Shown in pieces: positions 26,415 through 35,815 of a stretch of 64,000 nucleotides of DNA (its first letter is position 1; every line of letters begins with the position of its first letter). Position numbers and translations under genes: made by a program. This DNA comes from Desulfobulbus oligotrophicus (GTDB taxonomy: Bacteria; Desulfobacterota; Desulfobulbia; Desulfobulbales; Desulfobulbaceae). Location: contig NZ_CP054140.1 of NCBI RefSeq assembly GCF_016446285.1, positions 2,647,501-2,711,500 on the forward strand, read 5' to 3'. Below the pieces are notes generated by a model. The model saw only the letters and a program-made list of their open reading frames with translations. It searched no databases and was not told the origin of the DNA.

Positions 26415-27839
26415 ATGGAAAATACAGCCAGAAAAATCGATACCCATGAACAGGCCAAAGTTGTCGGCCACATTCAACTCGACACCATCAAAACGACACA
26501 GGTGCCCCTTCCGGCTCAGACCGATACGTCGCCGACCGCCGGATCGTTTCTGACCCAGTGGACCAGCACTGCTGATGATGCCGATACCCTGCGCCGCGAA
26601 CACCAGCGGGTGGTAACGGAAATTTCACTGTTACAGGCCGAAAATCGGTGGCAGGCCATTGTTGACCTCTTTCATCCGGTGGATGATAAGGTGCCGGAGC
26701 TTGTTGCTGCCGGGATGGAGACGGAAATCCGCAGCAAGGTGGCCTTTGCCCTTACGCGTCTGCAGCGCAATGACGAGGCCATACAGACATTGCAGCAGGC
26801 AATCAAACAGGAGCCGAACAGTGCGCTGCTCCACTACAACCTGGGCTATGCCGCCCTGAACGAACTGTTCACCGCCAAAACCGAGCGCCGCATTATTCCG
26901 GGCAAACGTAAAAAAGAGCTGATCGAACTGGCGCACACCAACTTTGCCACCGCACGTGCCCTGCGCCCGCAGTCGGTCACCTTCTGTTACCGGCAGGCCA
27001 TCTTGTGTAAAGAGATCGAAGGCAAACCAAAGACAGCCATCCCTCTTTTTGAACAGGCCATAACCAACTGGGAACAGTACAGCACTGATGAACAGCAGCG
27101 CCTGCATCAGCAACGGCCCAAATATGTAAAAAGCCTCTACCATCTGGCCTCCTGCCTGCTTGAAGAAGGCAAGGCCGATCGCAGCCTGCAGTTGCTGAAC
27201 CAGGTGGAGCGCGAAGATCAGGGACGAAACTTTTTGCATCCCCTGTTTCGTCACTTTGCCTTTGGCAAGGTGCTGTACGCCCTGAACCGGCATAAAGAGG
27301 CTCTGGATCACCTGGAAACCGCCGGTCAGATGGCGGATCGCCATCAGCCGACCGATTTTGTGTGGGAGCTGGCGGCCCGGTGTGCGCTGCGTTTGCAGCA
27401 GGTTGACAAGGCTGCTGCCTGCATCAACAGGGTACCGGTACAGCGAAGACGGCCCTATGTGCGCTGGACCGAGGCCGACGTGCTTGCCACCCTTGGCAAG
27501 ACAGCTGAAGCAATGCAGGTGCTGCAGCAGTGCAGCGAACGGGACAGACGCTCGCGGCATGTTGCGCTTATCCGGCTGAGTCGGCTGCACCTGAATATGC
27601 ACCAGTACCAGCAGGGGCTGGATGCTGCTGAGCAGGCTGTGCGGTTTTGCGAAGAGACCTACGGTAACCCGTCGAAAGAGGCCCAATTCTGGCAGGCGGC
27701 CGGTCTGCATCTGCTGGGGAAGAACACAGCGGCACTGCAGATTCTGTGTATGCTGGAAGAGGGACGGTTTCAGTACCCGCATTTTCGGCGGCTCACCGAC
27801 CTGGTTCGGGCCGCGATATCCACCGCTCCCAGGGCGTAA
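26415..27839 (+). CDS. TPR-repeat protein of the CRISPR adaptation operon
   Basis: The 474-residue protein starts after a strong GCGGAGG site. Tetratricopeptide-like repeats cover most of it: for example ALTRLQRNDEAIQTLQQAIKQ (split around residues 111-131), ALLHYNLGYAALNEL, KVLYALNRHKEALDHLETA and LHLNMHQYQQGLDAAEQAV. No signal peptide, membrane helix or enzymatic motif is seen, so it is probably a cytoplasmic scaffold. The gene is 40 bp before the CAPP gene, whose own N-terminus is also TPR-like. The link to spacer acquisition is inferred from position only. Confidence 0.75.
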   Translation: MENTARKIDTHEQAKVVGHIQLDTIKTTQVPLPAQTDTSPTAGSFLTQWTSTADDADTLRREHQRVVTEISLLQAENRWQAIVDLFHPVDDKVPELVAAGMETEIRSKVAFALTRLQRNDEAIQTLQQAIKQEPNSALLHYNLGYAALNELFTAKTERRIIPGKRKKELIELAHTNFATARALRPQSVTFCYRQAILCKEIEGKPKTAIPLFEQAITNWEQYSTDEQQRLHQQRPKYVKSLYHLASCLLEEGKADRSLQLLNQVEREDQGRNFLHPLFRHFAFGKVLYALNRHKEALDHLETAGQMADRHQPTDFVWELAARCALRLQQVDKAAACINRVPVQRRRPYVRWTEADVLATLGKTAEAMQVLQQCSERDRRSRHVALIRLSRLHLNMHQYQQGLDAAEQAVRFCEETYGNPSKEAQFWQAAGLHLLGKNTAALQILCMLEEGRFQYPHFRRLTDLVRAAISTAPRA

Positions 27840-27879
27840 CCGCCGAAAGACATCATCGACCATAGAGAGAGGAAAGGCC

Positions 27880-29490
27880 ATGAATCAGCAGTTGGTTGTT
27901 CAGGAGATACACAGTACAGCTGCCGCAAACCACCGGCTGCTGCTTGACCGCATCGGCAAGGCCGGCTTTGATGAGGCAGGGAGGGAATTTGTTGTCCGGG
28001 CCTTTGCCGGTGGGGTGTTCTGGGCGGCATGTTCTGCACAGGAGTGCATGGAGCTTGCGATTGTGGCGCAGCAGCATGGCCTGTTTGCCGAGGCCCTGAC
28101 TGTGTTTCAGTGGCTTAATCAGCAGCAGCCGCAGTTTGCCCGGGGTTGGCAGGCGCATATCGAACTTCTTGACACCCTGGGCAGATCCTCCGAGGCAGCA
28201 CAGGCAAAGGCGCAGGCACAGCGCTTTGTACCGGTAGACACCGTGGCCTCATGGCAATCCGGTGGCACGACGGTTCCGGCACAGACAGAGGCTGACCGCT
28301 TTTTAGACCCCTTTATCGCGTTGCGACGCCAGGAAGAGGATCTGCAAACCTATATGACCCTGTTCCGCGGCCGGGAAGAGGCCTTTGCCCGTCAGTGGGC
28401 CGACCGCAATGAAGAAAAGCAGGGGTATGTGCCGGTACAACGGCAGTTACTGCCGGAAGATGTGTGGGACCATATTCAGGGCCGCAAAACTTACGGCATC
28501 TATCTGCTGACCAGACCCAGCCGGGTGTGGATCGGGGTGATTGATGTTGACCTGGTGCCACAGCTGCGCGACCGGCAGACGGTACTTGCCCGCAAGGCCG
28601 ATATCCGGCGGGAATCGGTGTACCTGTACACCCGGCTGCTTGAAAAGGCAACCCATGCCGGGCTGACCTGCATTCCGGAAATAAGCGGCGGCAAGGGGTA
28701 TCATTTCTGGTTTCCCCTGGCCGGGTCCATACCGGCTGCTGATATGCGCAGAGCTCTGAACGCCCTGATCGGGAACCTGGCAGCAGACCTGCGTTGTTTT
28801 GCCCTGGAGATCTTCCCCAAACAGGATCATCTCACCGGCAGGGGATACGGCAACCTGGTGAAACTGCCACTGGGCATCCACCGCGGTACCGGCAGAAAAT
28901 CCTCTTTTGTCGGTCCCGGTGGACAGACGGTTGCAGAGCAGTTAAGCTGGCTGCGCACTCAACAGCCGGCAGCGCCTGAGCACATGCTGCAGCTGGCCAG
29001 AGAACAGCAGAATGCCAAGGTGATGGTTCATCCGCGACAGGCCGCCTGGGCTGCCGAGTATCCGGAGCTGGCCGAACTGGAGCTGCACTGTCCGCTGCTT
29101 GGGCAGCTGATGGCCATGGCCCGTGCCGGCAAGGCGCTTTCCATCCGGGAAGAGAAGGTGCTTTTTGCAACCATCGGGCATCTGGAACGGGGACGGCTGC
29201 TGCTGCACAGTCTGTTTGCAAAGATGCCGGAGTACAACCGGCCGCTGCTTGACTACAAGATCTCCAAGATCCGGGGAACACCACTGGGATGCAAACGTAT
29301 TCACAAGATACTGGATCAGCCCGATGCGCATGATCTTCCCTGTCGGTTTGATCAGGGTGGATATCCACACCCTCTTCTGCATCTCAAAAGGTATGCACAA
29401 CCATCGGCAAAACAGGAAAAGGTGATCAACCTGCAGGATGCGCTGCTCTCATTGAAAACCGCCATCGTCCAGATCGAACGTTTTTTATAG
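27880..29490 (+). CDS. CRISPR-associated primase-polymerase (CAPP, archaeo-eukaryotic primase superfamily)
   Basis: The start chosen is ATG 27880 with GAGGAAAGG upstream; 536 residues. Residues 1-115 are TPR-like helices. The primase-polymerase core shows motif I D222-V-D224 (WIGVIDVDL), motif II ISGGKGYHFWF (residues 268-278) and motif III NLVKLPLGIHRGTGRKSSF (about residues 325-343). The tail has ELHCPLLGQL, GTPLGCKRI and LPCRFD, cysteines that could bind zinc or an iron-sulfur cluster as in primase large-subunit-like domains. CAPPs are known to be encoded beside Cas1 and Cas2, can prime and extend DNA and are implicated in spacer adaptation. Here the gene is 10 bp upstream of cas1, with no reverse transcriptase nearby. 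Confidence 0.86.
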   Translation: MNQQLVVQEIHSTAAANHRLLLDRIGKAGFDEAGREFVVRAFAGGVFWAACSAQECMELAIVAQQHGLFAEALTVFQWLNQQQPQFARGWQAHIELLDTLGRSSEAAQAKAQAQRFVPVDTVASWQSGGTTVPAQTEADRFLDPFIALRRQEEDLQTYMTLFRGREEAFARQWADRNEEKQGYVPVQRQLLPEDVWDHIQGRKTYGIYLLTRPSRVWIGVIDVDLVPQLRDRQTVLARKADIRRESVYLYTRLLEKATHAGLTCIPEISGGKGYHFWFPLAGSIPAADMRRALNALIGNLAADLRCFALEIFPKQDHLTGRGYGNLVKLPLGIHRGTGRKSSFVGPGGQTVAEQLSWLRTQQPAAPEHMLQLAREQQNAKVMVHPRQAAWAAEYPELAELELHCPLLGQLMAMARAGKALSIREEKVLFATIGHLERGRLLLHSLFAKMPEYNRPLLDYKISKIRGTPLGCKRIHKILDQPDAHDLPCRFDQGGYPHPLLHLKRYAQPSAKQEKVINLQDALLSLKTAIVQIERFL

Positions 29491-29500
29491 GCAGGCAACC

Positions 29501-30520
29501 ATGCAACATCTGTACGTTATAGAACCCGGCAGTCATCTGCGCAAAGAGGGGGAGACCCTGGTGATCTGCAAAGGAAAACAACGCCTGGACACCATCCCGG
29601 CAACCGGGTTGAAGCAGCTGGCCCTGGCCGGTCGCGCTTCGATCAGCGGTGCAGTGCTCGATTTTCTGATCAGGCACAGTATTGACACTGTCTTTATGAC
29701 CATGGACGGCCGCTTCAGAGCCAGGCTGCTGCTGGACGACTCCAGCCATACGGCTCTGCGGCAGCAGCAGTATCTGCGGTTGCATGAGTCTGCCTACAAA
29801 CAACAGCTGGCCGCCGTGATTGTCCGTGAAAAACTGGCCAATCAGTCCCGGTTACTGTTGCGTCGTGCCTCCCAGTACGATCAGCCCATGCTGCGCACCG
29901 TGGGCGCACAGATCAAGGCATTGCGTCATAAAAGCACCGATGCCGCTGATCTTGATGCGCTGCGTGGTATTGAAGGGTATGGTTCGCGGCTGTACTTCAG
30001 TGTCTTTGGCCTGCTGATACGCAACAAAGACTTTTCGTTTAACGGCCGCAATCGCCGCCCACCCCGGGACCCGATCAATGCCCTGCTCTCCTTTGTGTAT
30101 ACCCTGTTCACCAACGAGGTGCTCAATGCCATTAAGAGTGTCGGACTTGACCCCTACTGTGGGGCTCTTCACGAGATAGCGGCGGGACGGCCGTCGTTGG
30201 CCTGTGATCTGGTGGAAGAGTGGCGCCCCTTTGCCGAACGGCTGGTACTGGCGCTGGTGAACCGCAAGGTCATCCGACCTGAAGACTTTGTCCATCGAAG
30301 TGAACAGGAACAGACAGACGACCTGCTGCCGGTCTCCATGAAACCCAATGCAGCCCGGGCACTGATTGCAGCCTATCATCGCCAGCTGGACGAACAGCTG
30401 CTCTATCCGCCGACCGGTCAGCAAACAACGGTGCGCTGGATTATTCACAGCCAGTGCCGGCGTTTTGCCGACATGCTGCAAACAGACGGGATGTATGTTC
30501 CCTTTCAGATCTCCAGGTAA
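29501..30520 (+). CDS. cas1: Cas1 integrase
   Basis: The 339-residue protein has the Cas1 fold: an N-terminal beta domain (LYVIEPGSHLRKEGETL) and an alpha-helical catalytic domain with Glu158 (RGIEGYGSR), His224 (GALHEIAAG) and Asp236 (ACDLVEEWRP) as the expected metal ligands. NALLSFVYTLFTNEVLNAI is a conserved core helix. It inserts new spacers at the leader end as a Cas1-Cas2 complex. It is placed between CAPP and cas2 in one operon. Confidence 0.93.
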   Translation: MQHLYVIEPGSHLRKEGETLVICKGKQRLDTIPATGLKQLALAGRASISGAVLDFLIRHSIDTVFMTMDGRFRARLLLDDSSHTALRQQQYLRLHESAYKQQLAAVIVREKLANQSRLLLRRASQYDQPMLRTVGAQIKALRHKSTDAADLDALRGIEGYGSRLYFSVFGLLIRNKDFSFNGRNRRPPRDPINALLSFVYTLFTNEVLNAIKSVGLDPYCGALHEIAAGRPSLACDLVEEWRPFAERLVLALVNRKVIRPEDFVHRSEQEQTDDLLPVSMKPNAARALIAAYHRQLDEQLLYPPTGQQTTVRWIIHSQCRRFADMLQTDGMYVPFQISR

Positions 30521-30568
30521 AGGCAACCGTTGTACAAGGCTGCAGACCTTGTATCAGGAGCAGAACAG

Positions 30569-30847
30569 ATGGTGTATGTGGTGTGCTTTGATATCAGTGA
30601 CGACCGTGTCCGTTATCGGGCGGTTAAACTGCTGAAGGGACTGGGTCGGCGGGTGCAGAAGTCGGTCTTTGAATGTACTGATCTCAGCGAACATCAGCTC
30701 CTGGTGCTGCAGAACAGGATGGAGGCACTTATTGACCATGGTTCAGATTCGGTGCGCTACTACCGGTTGTGCAAGGCCTGTGTGCAGGAGGTGGAATGGA
30801 CTGGACAGGGAGAGATGCCCCGACAGGATCGCTTTATGGTGGTATGA
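30569..30847 (+). CDS. cas2: Cas2
   Basis: The start chosen is ATG 30569, with CAGGAG at 30555-30560; an upstream in-frame start at 30530 would add 13 unlikely residues. The 92-residue product MVYVVCFDISDDRVRYRAV has the ferredoxin-like fold and the DISDD acidic motif after strand 1, then LKGLGRRVQKSVFEC. This is the standard Cas2 size. It is the scaffold of the Cas1-Cas2 integrase. A small hairpin (GCGCT / AGCGC, 30887-30899) lies beyond the stop. Confidence 0.92.
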   Translation: MVYVVCFDISDDRVRYRAVKLLKGLGRRVQKSVFECTDLSEHQLLVLQNRMEALIDHGSDSVRYYRLCKACVQEVEWTGQGEMPRQDRFMVV

Positions 30848-30901
30848 GGTACCTTTCGACCGTATCAGAAGTGCAATGCGTATGCAGCGCTGACAGCGCA
30901 A

Positions 30902-31333
30902 CTACACCATGCTGTTCAGCACCAGCGATGGGTAGAGGCCGCGAATAAACGATACGGTCTCCTTGCCCAGATGAAGAAAGGCAAGACCGGTGAGGTTGCC
31001 GATGTCGTGTGGACGGACATGACAGACCCGCGCCTTAGTGATCACCTTACGTTGACCGAGAAAAAAACCAACCGTCACAACCAGGTCGTCGGGCAGAGCG
31101 ACCGGCAGACTCACTGCCATGCCTCCCTCGCTCAGGTTACAGATCGGTATGGTGTAGGTCTGCCCTTTGGCAGCTATCCGTGCCGGTACCTCTTTGGCAC
31201 CAAACAACCGGCCCAGAGCAGAAGAGGATATCCGCAGAGCAACGCGCTTGTCCCTGGCCGCCTCTGAGGTATAGTCCCAATCCACACTGATCCCTTCAAG
31301 GGAAGGAATATCATCCCAGCTTTTCTTTTTCAT
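30902..31333 (-). CDS. PilZ-domain protein (probable c-di-GMP receptor)
   Basis: The start chosen is ATG 31333 (MKKKSWDDIPSLEG); a longer frame upstream reads poorly. The 143-residue product has a PilZ-like barrel, with a basic RDKRVALRISS segment, then ICNLSEGGMAVSL (the PilZ NxSxxG-type motif) and LTGLAFLHLGKE near the end. It would bind cyclic di-GMP in the cytoplasm and control motility or surface traits. It is convergent with cas2, marking the edge of the defence island. Confidence 0.72.
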   Translation of the reverse strand: MKKKSWDDIPSLEGISVDWDYTSEAARDKRVALRISSSALGRLFGAKEVPARIAAKGQTYTIPICNLSEGGMAVSLPVALPDDLVVTVGFFLGQRKVITKARVCHVRPHDIGNLTGLAFLHLGKETVSFIRGLYPSLVLNSMV

Positions 31334-31442
31334 ACCGTCGCCCTTCTGCAATAAGACACACCTGGTGGACCGGCACCAGCGCCCTGCTTTACCGGACAGC
31401 CATTGTACCCTGTTTTTTTCATTCAGCCAATCACAGGTGAAA

Positions 31443-33023
31443 ATGGGGTACAATAAAACCCAACACCAACCTGCGGTAAAAAAAGCGCTTGCCGACACGC
31501 TGCTCGGTTATTATCAGGAAGAGAACACGGCCAACCTTGCAGTTCCCGTCCACGCAGCACCAAGCCGCCACCTTTACCCGGAACCTGGCATGCATCCTCC
31601 ATACCTGCTGACTGATCTTTACGAACTCACCATGCAGGCCGGCTATCTTGAACACGACATGGCCGGCAAACCTGCGGTGTTTGACCTGTACTTCCGCACC
31701 AACCCCTTTGCCGGCGGTTACGCTGTTTTTGCCGGTCTGGAACCGGCGCTGGCCTATCTTAAAGACCTGCGCTGCAGCCCTGCCGAGATCGACTACCTGC
31801 AGGGGCTTGGTCTGTTTAACGATCGATTTTTTGACTATCTGCGTTCGTTTCGCTTTCGCGGCACTGTTGTTGCCCCGCCTGAAGGCACCGTGGTCTTTGC
31901 CAACGAACCCCTGCTCACCGCCACCGGCACCCTGGCTGAAGTGCAGCTGGTGGAAACAGTGCTGCTCAACATCATCAACTTCCAGACCCTGGTGGCTACC
32001 AAGGCCGCCCGTATCTGCCATGCCGCCGGTGACGGCGAGGTGATCGAGTTCGGACTGCGTCGCGCCCAGGGGCCGGATGGCGGCCTGTCCGCCTCCCGCG
32101 CCGCCTGCATTGGTGGTGCCAAGGGGACAAGCAATGTGCTGGCCGGAATGCGTTTTGACCTGCCGGTACGGGGTACCCATGCTCACAGCTGGGTGCAGTC
32201 TTTTCCCGACGAGCTGACCGCTTTCCGCGCCTATGCCGGGGTTTTCCCGGACAGCAGTGTACTGCTGGTCGACACCTATGATACCCTGAAGAGCGGCCTG
32301 CCCAATGCCATTACCGTGGCCCGCGAACTGCGTGAACAGGGGCATGAGCTGCGTGCCATCCGTCTTGATTCCGGCGACCTGGCCTACCTCTCGCGACAGG
32401 CACGGCAGATGCTTGATGCAGCCGGGTTTGCCAACGTCCGTATCCTGGCTTCCAACGAACTTGACGAACAGGTGATTGCCTCCATCCGTGAGGAGGGCGG
32501 TCGGATCGATATCTACGGCGTGGGCACCAAACTGGCCACTGCCGCCGGTGTCGGCGGTGTAGCCCTGGGCGGTGTCTACAAGCTGGTGGCCATTGATGGC
32601 CGACCGAAGATGAAGGTGACCAGTGACCCGGCCAAGGCCACTCTGCCCGGATACAAGCAGCTGCTGCGCGCTGTTGCCCCGGATGGCGGGTATGTACAGG
32701 ATGTGGTCTGTCTGCAGGAAGACACGCTTTCTGCCGGTGCCACGGTCTTTGACCCGTTCAACCCCATGCGGCAGACAAGGCTTCCTGCTGACATCCGCCT
32801 GGTTGACCTGCGACAGACGGTTCTGCAGGACGGTCAGCGCACCATGGAGCCGGAGCCGCTTGCGGCCATGGCCGAGCGCTGCCGCCGCGACCTGGCCCTC
32901 CTGCCCCAGGGGTGCCGGCGTTTTATCAACCCGCACCATTACAAGGTTTCAATATCATCCCGACTCAAGGAGTTGCGTTGTCAGCTGATTGAAAAAGTTA
33001 CCTCGGAAAAGGAAAAACAATGA
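31443..33023 (+). CDS. pncB: Nicotinate phosphoribosyltransferase
   Basis: Clear NAPRTase motifs are [16 protein letters not shown] at the N-terminus, [42 protein letters not shown] and [22 protein letters not shown]. It makes nicotinate mononucleotide from nicotinate and PRPP. The start is uncertain: ATG 31443 has AGGTG nearby and gives 526 residues, whereas ATG 31590 begins right before the conserved LLTDLYELT and gives 477, closer to the usual size. The stop overlaps pncA by four bases. Confidence 0.92.
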   Translation: MGYNKTQHQPAVKKALADTLLGYYQEENTANLAVPVHAAPSRHLYPEPGMHPPYLLTDLYELTMQAGYLEHDMAGKPAVFDLYFRTNPFAGGYAVFAGLEPALAYLKDLRCSPAEIDYLQGLGLFNDRFFDYLRSFRFRGTVVAPPEGTVVFANEPLLTATGTLAEVQLVETVLLNIINFQTLVATKAARICHAAGDGEVIEFGLRRAQGPDGGLSASRAACIGGAKGTSNVLAGMRFDLPVRGTHAHSWVQSFPDELTAFRAYAGVFPDSSVLLVDTYDTLKSGLPNAITVARELREQGHELRAIRLDSGDLAYLSRQARQMLDAAGFANVRILASNELDEQVIASIREEGGRIDIYGVGTKLATAAGVGGVALGGVYKLVAIDGRPKMKVTSDPAKATLPGYKQLLRAVAPDGGYVQDVVCLQEDTLSAGATVFDPFNPMRQTRLPADIRLVDLRQTVLQDGQRTMEPEPLAAMAERCRRDLALLPQGCRRFINPHHYKVSISSRLKELRCQLIEKVTSEKEKQ

Positions 33024-33622
33024 AGAACAGTGCCCTCTTGATCATTGACGTTCAAAATGATTTCTGCCCCGGCGGATCCCTGGCTGTGACCGGAGGCGAC
33101 CGGGTCATTGCCCCTTTAAACCGGGTGGCCGCAGCCTTTGCAGCTGCCGGCCTGCCTGTCTTTGCCACCCGTGACTGGCATCCGCCCGAGACCAGTCATT
33201 TTCAGGCCCAGGGCGGACCGTGGCCCGTCCACTGCGTCCGGGACAGTGCCGGTGCCGCCTATCATCCTGATCTTCGCCTGCCTGAGGGGACGGTGCATCT
33301 GTACAAGGGGGTTGATGAACAGCGCGACGGCTACTCTGCCTTTGACGGAGCTGATCAGACCGGCACCCTGCTGGAGAGCCTGCTGGCGGATCGCAGCGTT
33401 GACCACCTCTCTATCGGCGGCCTGGCCACTGACTACTGCGTGCGCTCCTCAGTGCTTGATGCCCTCACCCGTGGCCTGACGGTCACCGTGCTGACAGACG
33501 CGGTGGCCGGGGTTGAACTCCGGCCCGGTGACAGCGAACGCTCGCTCAACGACATGCGCGTGGCCGGAGCTCGTCTGCTGACTGTGGAGCAGGCTGTGCA
33601 GGCACACGGCCTGCAACGGTAA
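33020..33622 (+). CDS. pncA: Nicotinamidase
   Basis: The 200-residue cysteine hydrolase starts LLIIDVQNDFCPGGSLAV. The triad is Asp10, Lys96 (HLYKGVDE) and Cys140 (ATDYCVRSS), and DWHPPETSHF carries the metal-binding histidines. It deamidates nicotinamide to nicotinate, the substrate of the overlapping upstream pncB product, so the pair makes up an NAD salvage operon. Confidence 0.94.
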   Translation: MKNSALLIIDVQNDFCPGGSLAVTGGDRVIAPLNRVAAAFAAAGLPVFATRDWHPPETSHFQAQGGPWPVHCVRDSAGAAYHPDLRLPEGTVHLYKGVDEQRDGYSAFDGADQTGTLLESLLADRSVDHLSIGGLATDYCVRSSVLDALTRGLTVTVLTDAVAGVELRPGDSERSLNDMRVAGARLLTVEQAVQAHGLQR

Positions 33623-33644
33623 AAGCGTGTGAGGTACCTGTAAC

Positions 33645-34064
33645 ATGTCCCGTCTCTTCATCACCGATACTTTAAGCATAGGGATGCATGAGATTGAGCT
33701 GACAGCAGTACGCGCCCAGGGAGCCGGCGGTCAGCACGTCAACAAGGTCAGCAGCGCGGTTCACCTGCGGTTTGATATCCACGCCTCTTCCCTGCCCGAA
33801 AAGTACAAGAAAAGACTGCTGGCCCGGCCTGATCAGCGACTGAGCCGGGATGGTGTTCTCATTATCAAGGCCCAGGAGTTCCGCAGTCAGGAAAAAAACC
33901 GTGAGGCGGCCATAGAACGCCTGGCAGCCATAATCCGGGCGGCAACTGTGGTTCGCAAGGTGCGTCGTCCCACCAAACCGGGCCAGGCAGCCAGGCAACG
34001 ACGGCTCGATGCCAAACGCCGCCGGGGTCACACCAAACTGCTGCGTCGCAAACCGGAACTGTAG
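33645..34064 (+). CDS. arfB: Alternative ribosome-rescue factor ArfB (YaeJ)
   Basis: The 139-residue protein has a release-factor-like catalytic domain with the GGQ motif at residues 28-30 (QGAGGQHVNKV). A basic C-terminal tail (TKPGQAARQRRLDAKRRR) would enter the mRNA channel of stalled ribosomes. The codon-recognition domain of true release factors is absent, which separates it from RF1 and RF2. It hydrolyses peptidyl-tRNA on non-stop ribosomes. It sits 22 bp after pncA. Confidence 0.92.
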   Translation: MSRLFITDTLSIGMHEIELTAVRAQGAGGQHVNKVSSAVHLRFDIHASSLPEKYKKRLLARPDQRLSRDGVLIIKAQEFRSQEKNREAAIERLAAIIRAATVVRKVRRPTKPGQAARQRRLDAKRRRGHTKLLRRKPEL

Positions 34065-34186
34065 CGACTTTCCCCTGGGACGCACCGCAGCAGGGGCAGG
34101 TGTGCCCTTCTCCCTTCACCCGCTCTGCAGCAGCATACGCGCCCAGCGGCCCCGCCCGGTTATCCGCAAGGTGCTGCTCCTCCACC

Positions 34187-35329
34187 TCACTGCACAGATA
34201 CCGGATTGCCCGGCACATCCGGTTGCCATGGCTTGTCATGACGGCAGGTTGCAGCAGTAACCCGGGCACCGTCTTCTTCCACCCACCAGTGCTGACCGGT
34301 CTTTAATGAACAGATAGGAGCGTTCACGATGTTGGCGGTCTGTAGCTCCCGGGCCAGGTCTGCCAACGGCATCTCATAGCCGTTATCAGCCAGCTGAAAG
34401 GTACCGTCGTAATGAACGGGCAGCAGCGGCGGCCTGCCGAGATCAACCCAGGCCTGCAGCGCCTCTGCCGGGTTCATGTGGTTGTAGGCCATGAACCAGC
34501 GCGGTTCGTACGAGCCTATAGGCAGGACGGCAAGACGCAGTGCCCCGTGTCTGGCGGCAATATGGCGAAAGTTGTCACCCCCGCCGTACCCGCTGTCCCC
34601 CACAAAACAGATCTTACCGCCGGGGGTGGCAAGGACAAAGGTTGCCCAGAGGGCCTGATTACGATCCCGGAGACTGCGGGCCGACCAATGGTGCATTGGT
34701 TCCAGATAAACGGTCAGATCCGGTGAGACCATCACCTGCTGGCCCCAGTCACGGGCATCTATCCGGGCATCGGGAAGACGTTCGTGGATGATGGCGTCAT
34801 TACCCAGCGGCGTGATGATACGCATCCGGTGCCGCTGCCAGAGTTGTTCCAGGGTGGCTAAATCGAGGTGATCATAGTGGTTGTGACTGATCAGCACCAG
34901 GTCAATGGGCGGAAGATCGGCCAGACGAATACCGGGCGGATGCACCCGTTTCGGTCCGATCCAGGAAAAGGGACTGACCCGTTCGGACCAGACCGGATCG
35001 GTGAGGATGTTCAATCCCTGGGTTTGGATCAGCAAGGTCACATGCCCGACAAAGGAGACTCGCAACTGGTTGCCATCCACCCTGCGGGGCGGTATATCAA
35101 CAGTCTGGAGGTCGCTGAACTCCGGCCACGGCTGGCGCTTGCGGGTTGCATACCAGCGCAGCGTATCCAGAAAAGAGGTGGGGGCAGGTTTCCCGGGATT
35201 GTAAAACCGTTTACCATCAAAATGGTCGGACACCGGCCCCTGATAGTACTGCGGAGGAACAACAAAAAACATAGTGACACCCATAAGCCCTAAAACAACG
35301 AGGGCAACAGAAAGATATTTTCTCTTCAT
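34187..35329 (-). CDS. Metallo-beta-lactamase-fold hydrolase, RomA/NAPE-PLD-like
   Basis: The start chosen is ATG 35329 (MKRKYLSVALVVLGLMG), which opens with a membrane anchor or signal; a frame from 35374 adds an unlikely leader. The 380-residue product has H149-N-H151-Y-D153-H154 (ISHNHYDHLD), the binuclear zinc site, and later FVGDSGYGGGDNF and MNPAEALQAWVDLG, typical of the NAPE-phospholipase-D/RomA branch. WYATRKRQPWPEF precedes the core as in that branch. It probably acts on a lipid-like substrate at the membrane; the substrate is unknown. Confidence 0.83.
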   Translation of the reverse strand: MKRKYLSVALVVLGLMGVTMFFVVPPQYYQGPVSDHFDGKRFYNPGKPAPTSFLDTLRWYATRKRQPWPEFSDLQTVDIPPRRVDGNQLRVSFVGHVTLLIQTQGLNILTDPVWSERVSPFSWIGPKRVHPPGIRLADLPPIDLVLISHNHYDHLDLATLEQLWQRHRMRIITPLGNDAIIHERLPDARIDARDWGQQVMVSPDLTVYLEPMHHWSARSLRDRNQALWATFVLATPGGKICFVGDSGYGGGDNFRHIAARHGALRLAVLPIGSYEPRWFMAYNHMNPAEALQAWVDLGRPPLLPVHYDGTFQLADNGYEMPLADLARELQTANIVNAPICSLKTGQHWWVEEDGARVTAATCRHDKPWQPDVPGNPVSVQ

Positions 35330-35815
35330 TGCCACATACCATGTGCAACACCGGAGCAACGGCACCGACCGCATTGCCTGCTGTTTATGACATGTACTTC
35401 CATCTTCAACACCTCATCCACTGTTGCCTGCTACCATATATTGCTCTCAACCAGTACAGATTCAATGATTTTATTCTTTTTGCAGGCTATAGATAAGTAA
35501 CATTCTTCTTGAATAGACCACCCGACCTGCTACAATTTCACAGAGGCAATCAGCGACTTTCTCCTGCTGAAACATGAAAATATGCCTGCACAAGATGTTT
35601 ATGAGGCAGACAGGCCTGGTGCATGCCCATCCGGACAGCCTGCTGGTCGCAGTGTATTGGTCCTTCTTTAATAAGCATCTTCTCTGTAGAGGCTCTACTT
35701 TTAACCAGCGCGATGACCCTTTGATGGACGAACAGGGATAACCGCCATACACGACAACAAACGGCATGTACTCATCCCTTCTCCCCAATCTCTCCTCTCC
35801 CCACCCGTTCCGGCC
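35330..35815. other. Intergenic region upstream of the divergent hydrolase and hybrid kinase
   Basis: This 486 bp stretch should contain both divergent promoters. It is fairly AT-rich around 35440-35520. I saw no tRNA, known riboswitch or credible gene in it. Confidence 0.4.

Noticed and set aside
26631-27881. A 416-codon open frame on the minus strand
   Set aside because: It is antisense to the TPR gene, which has a good ribosome binding site, TPR repeats and operon context; the antisense product has no recognisable domain.
26415-30847. A reverse transcriptase domain in the adaptation operon
   Set aside because: No YxDD motif occurs in the TPR protein, CAPP, Cas1 or Cas2.
31431-32939. A 502-codon open frame on the minus strand
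   Set aside because: It is antisense to pncB, which is unmistakable by motifs.
33120-33406. Minus-strand frame within pncA
   Set aside because: It is a shadow of a clear nicotinamidase gene and has no domain.
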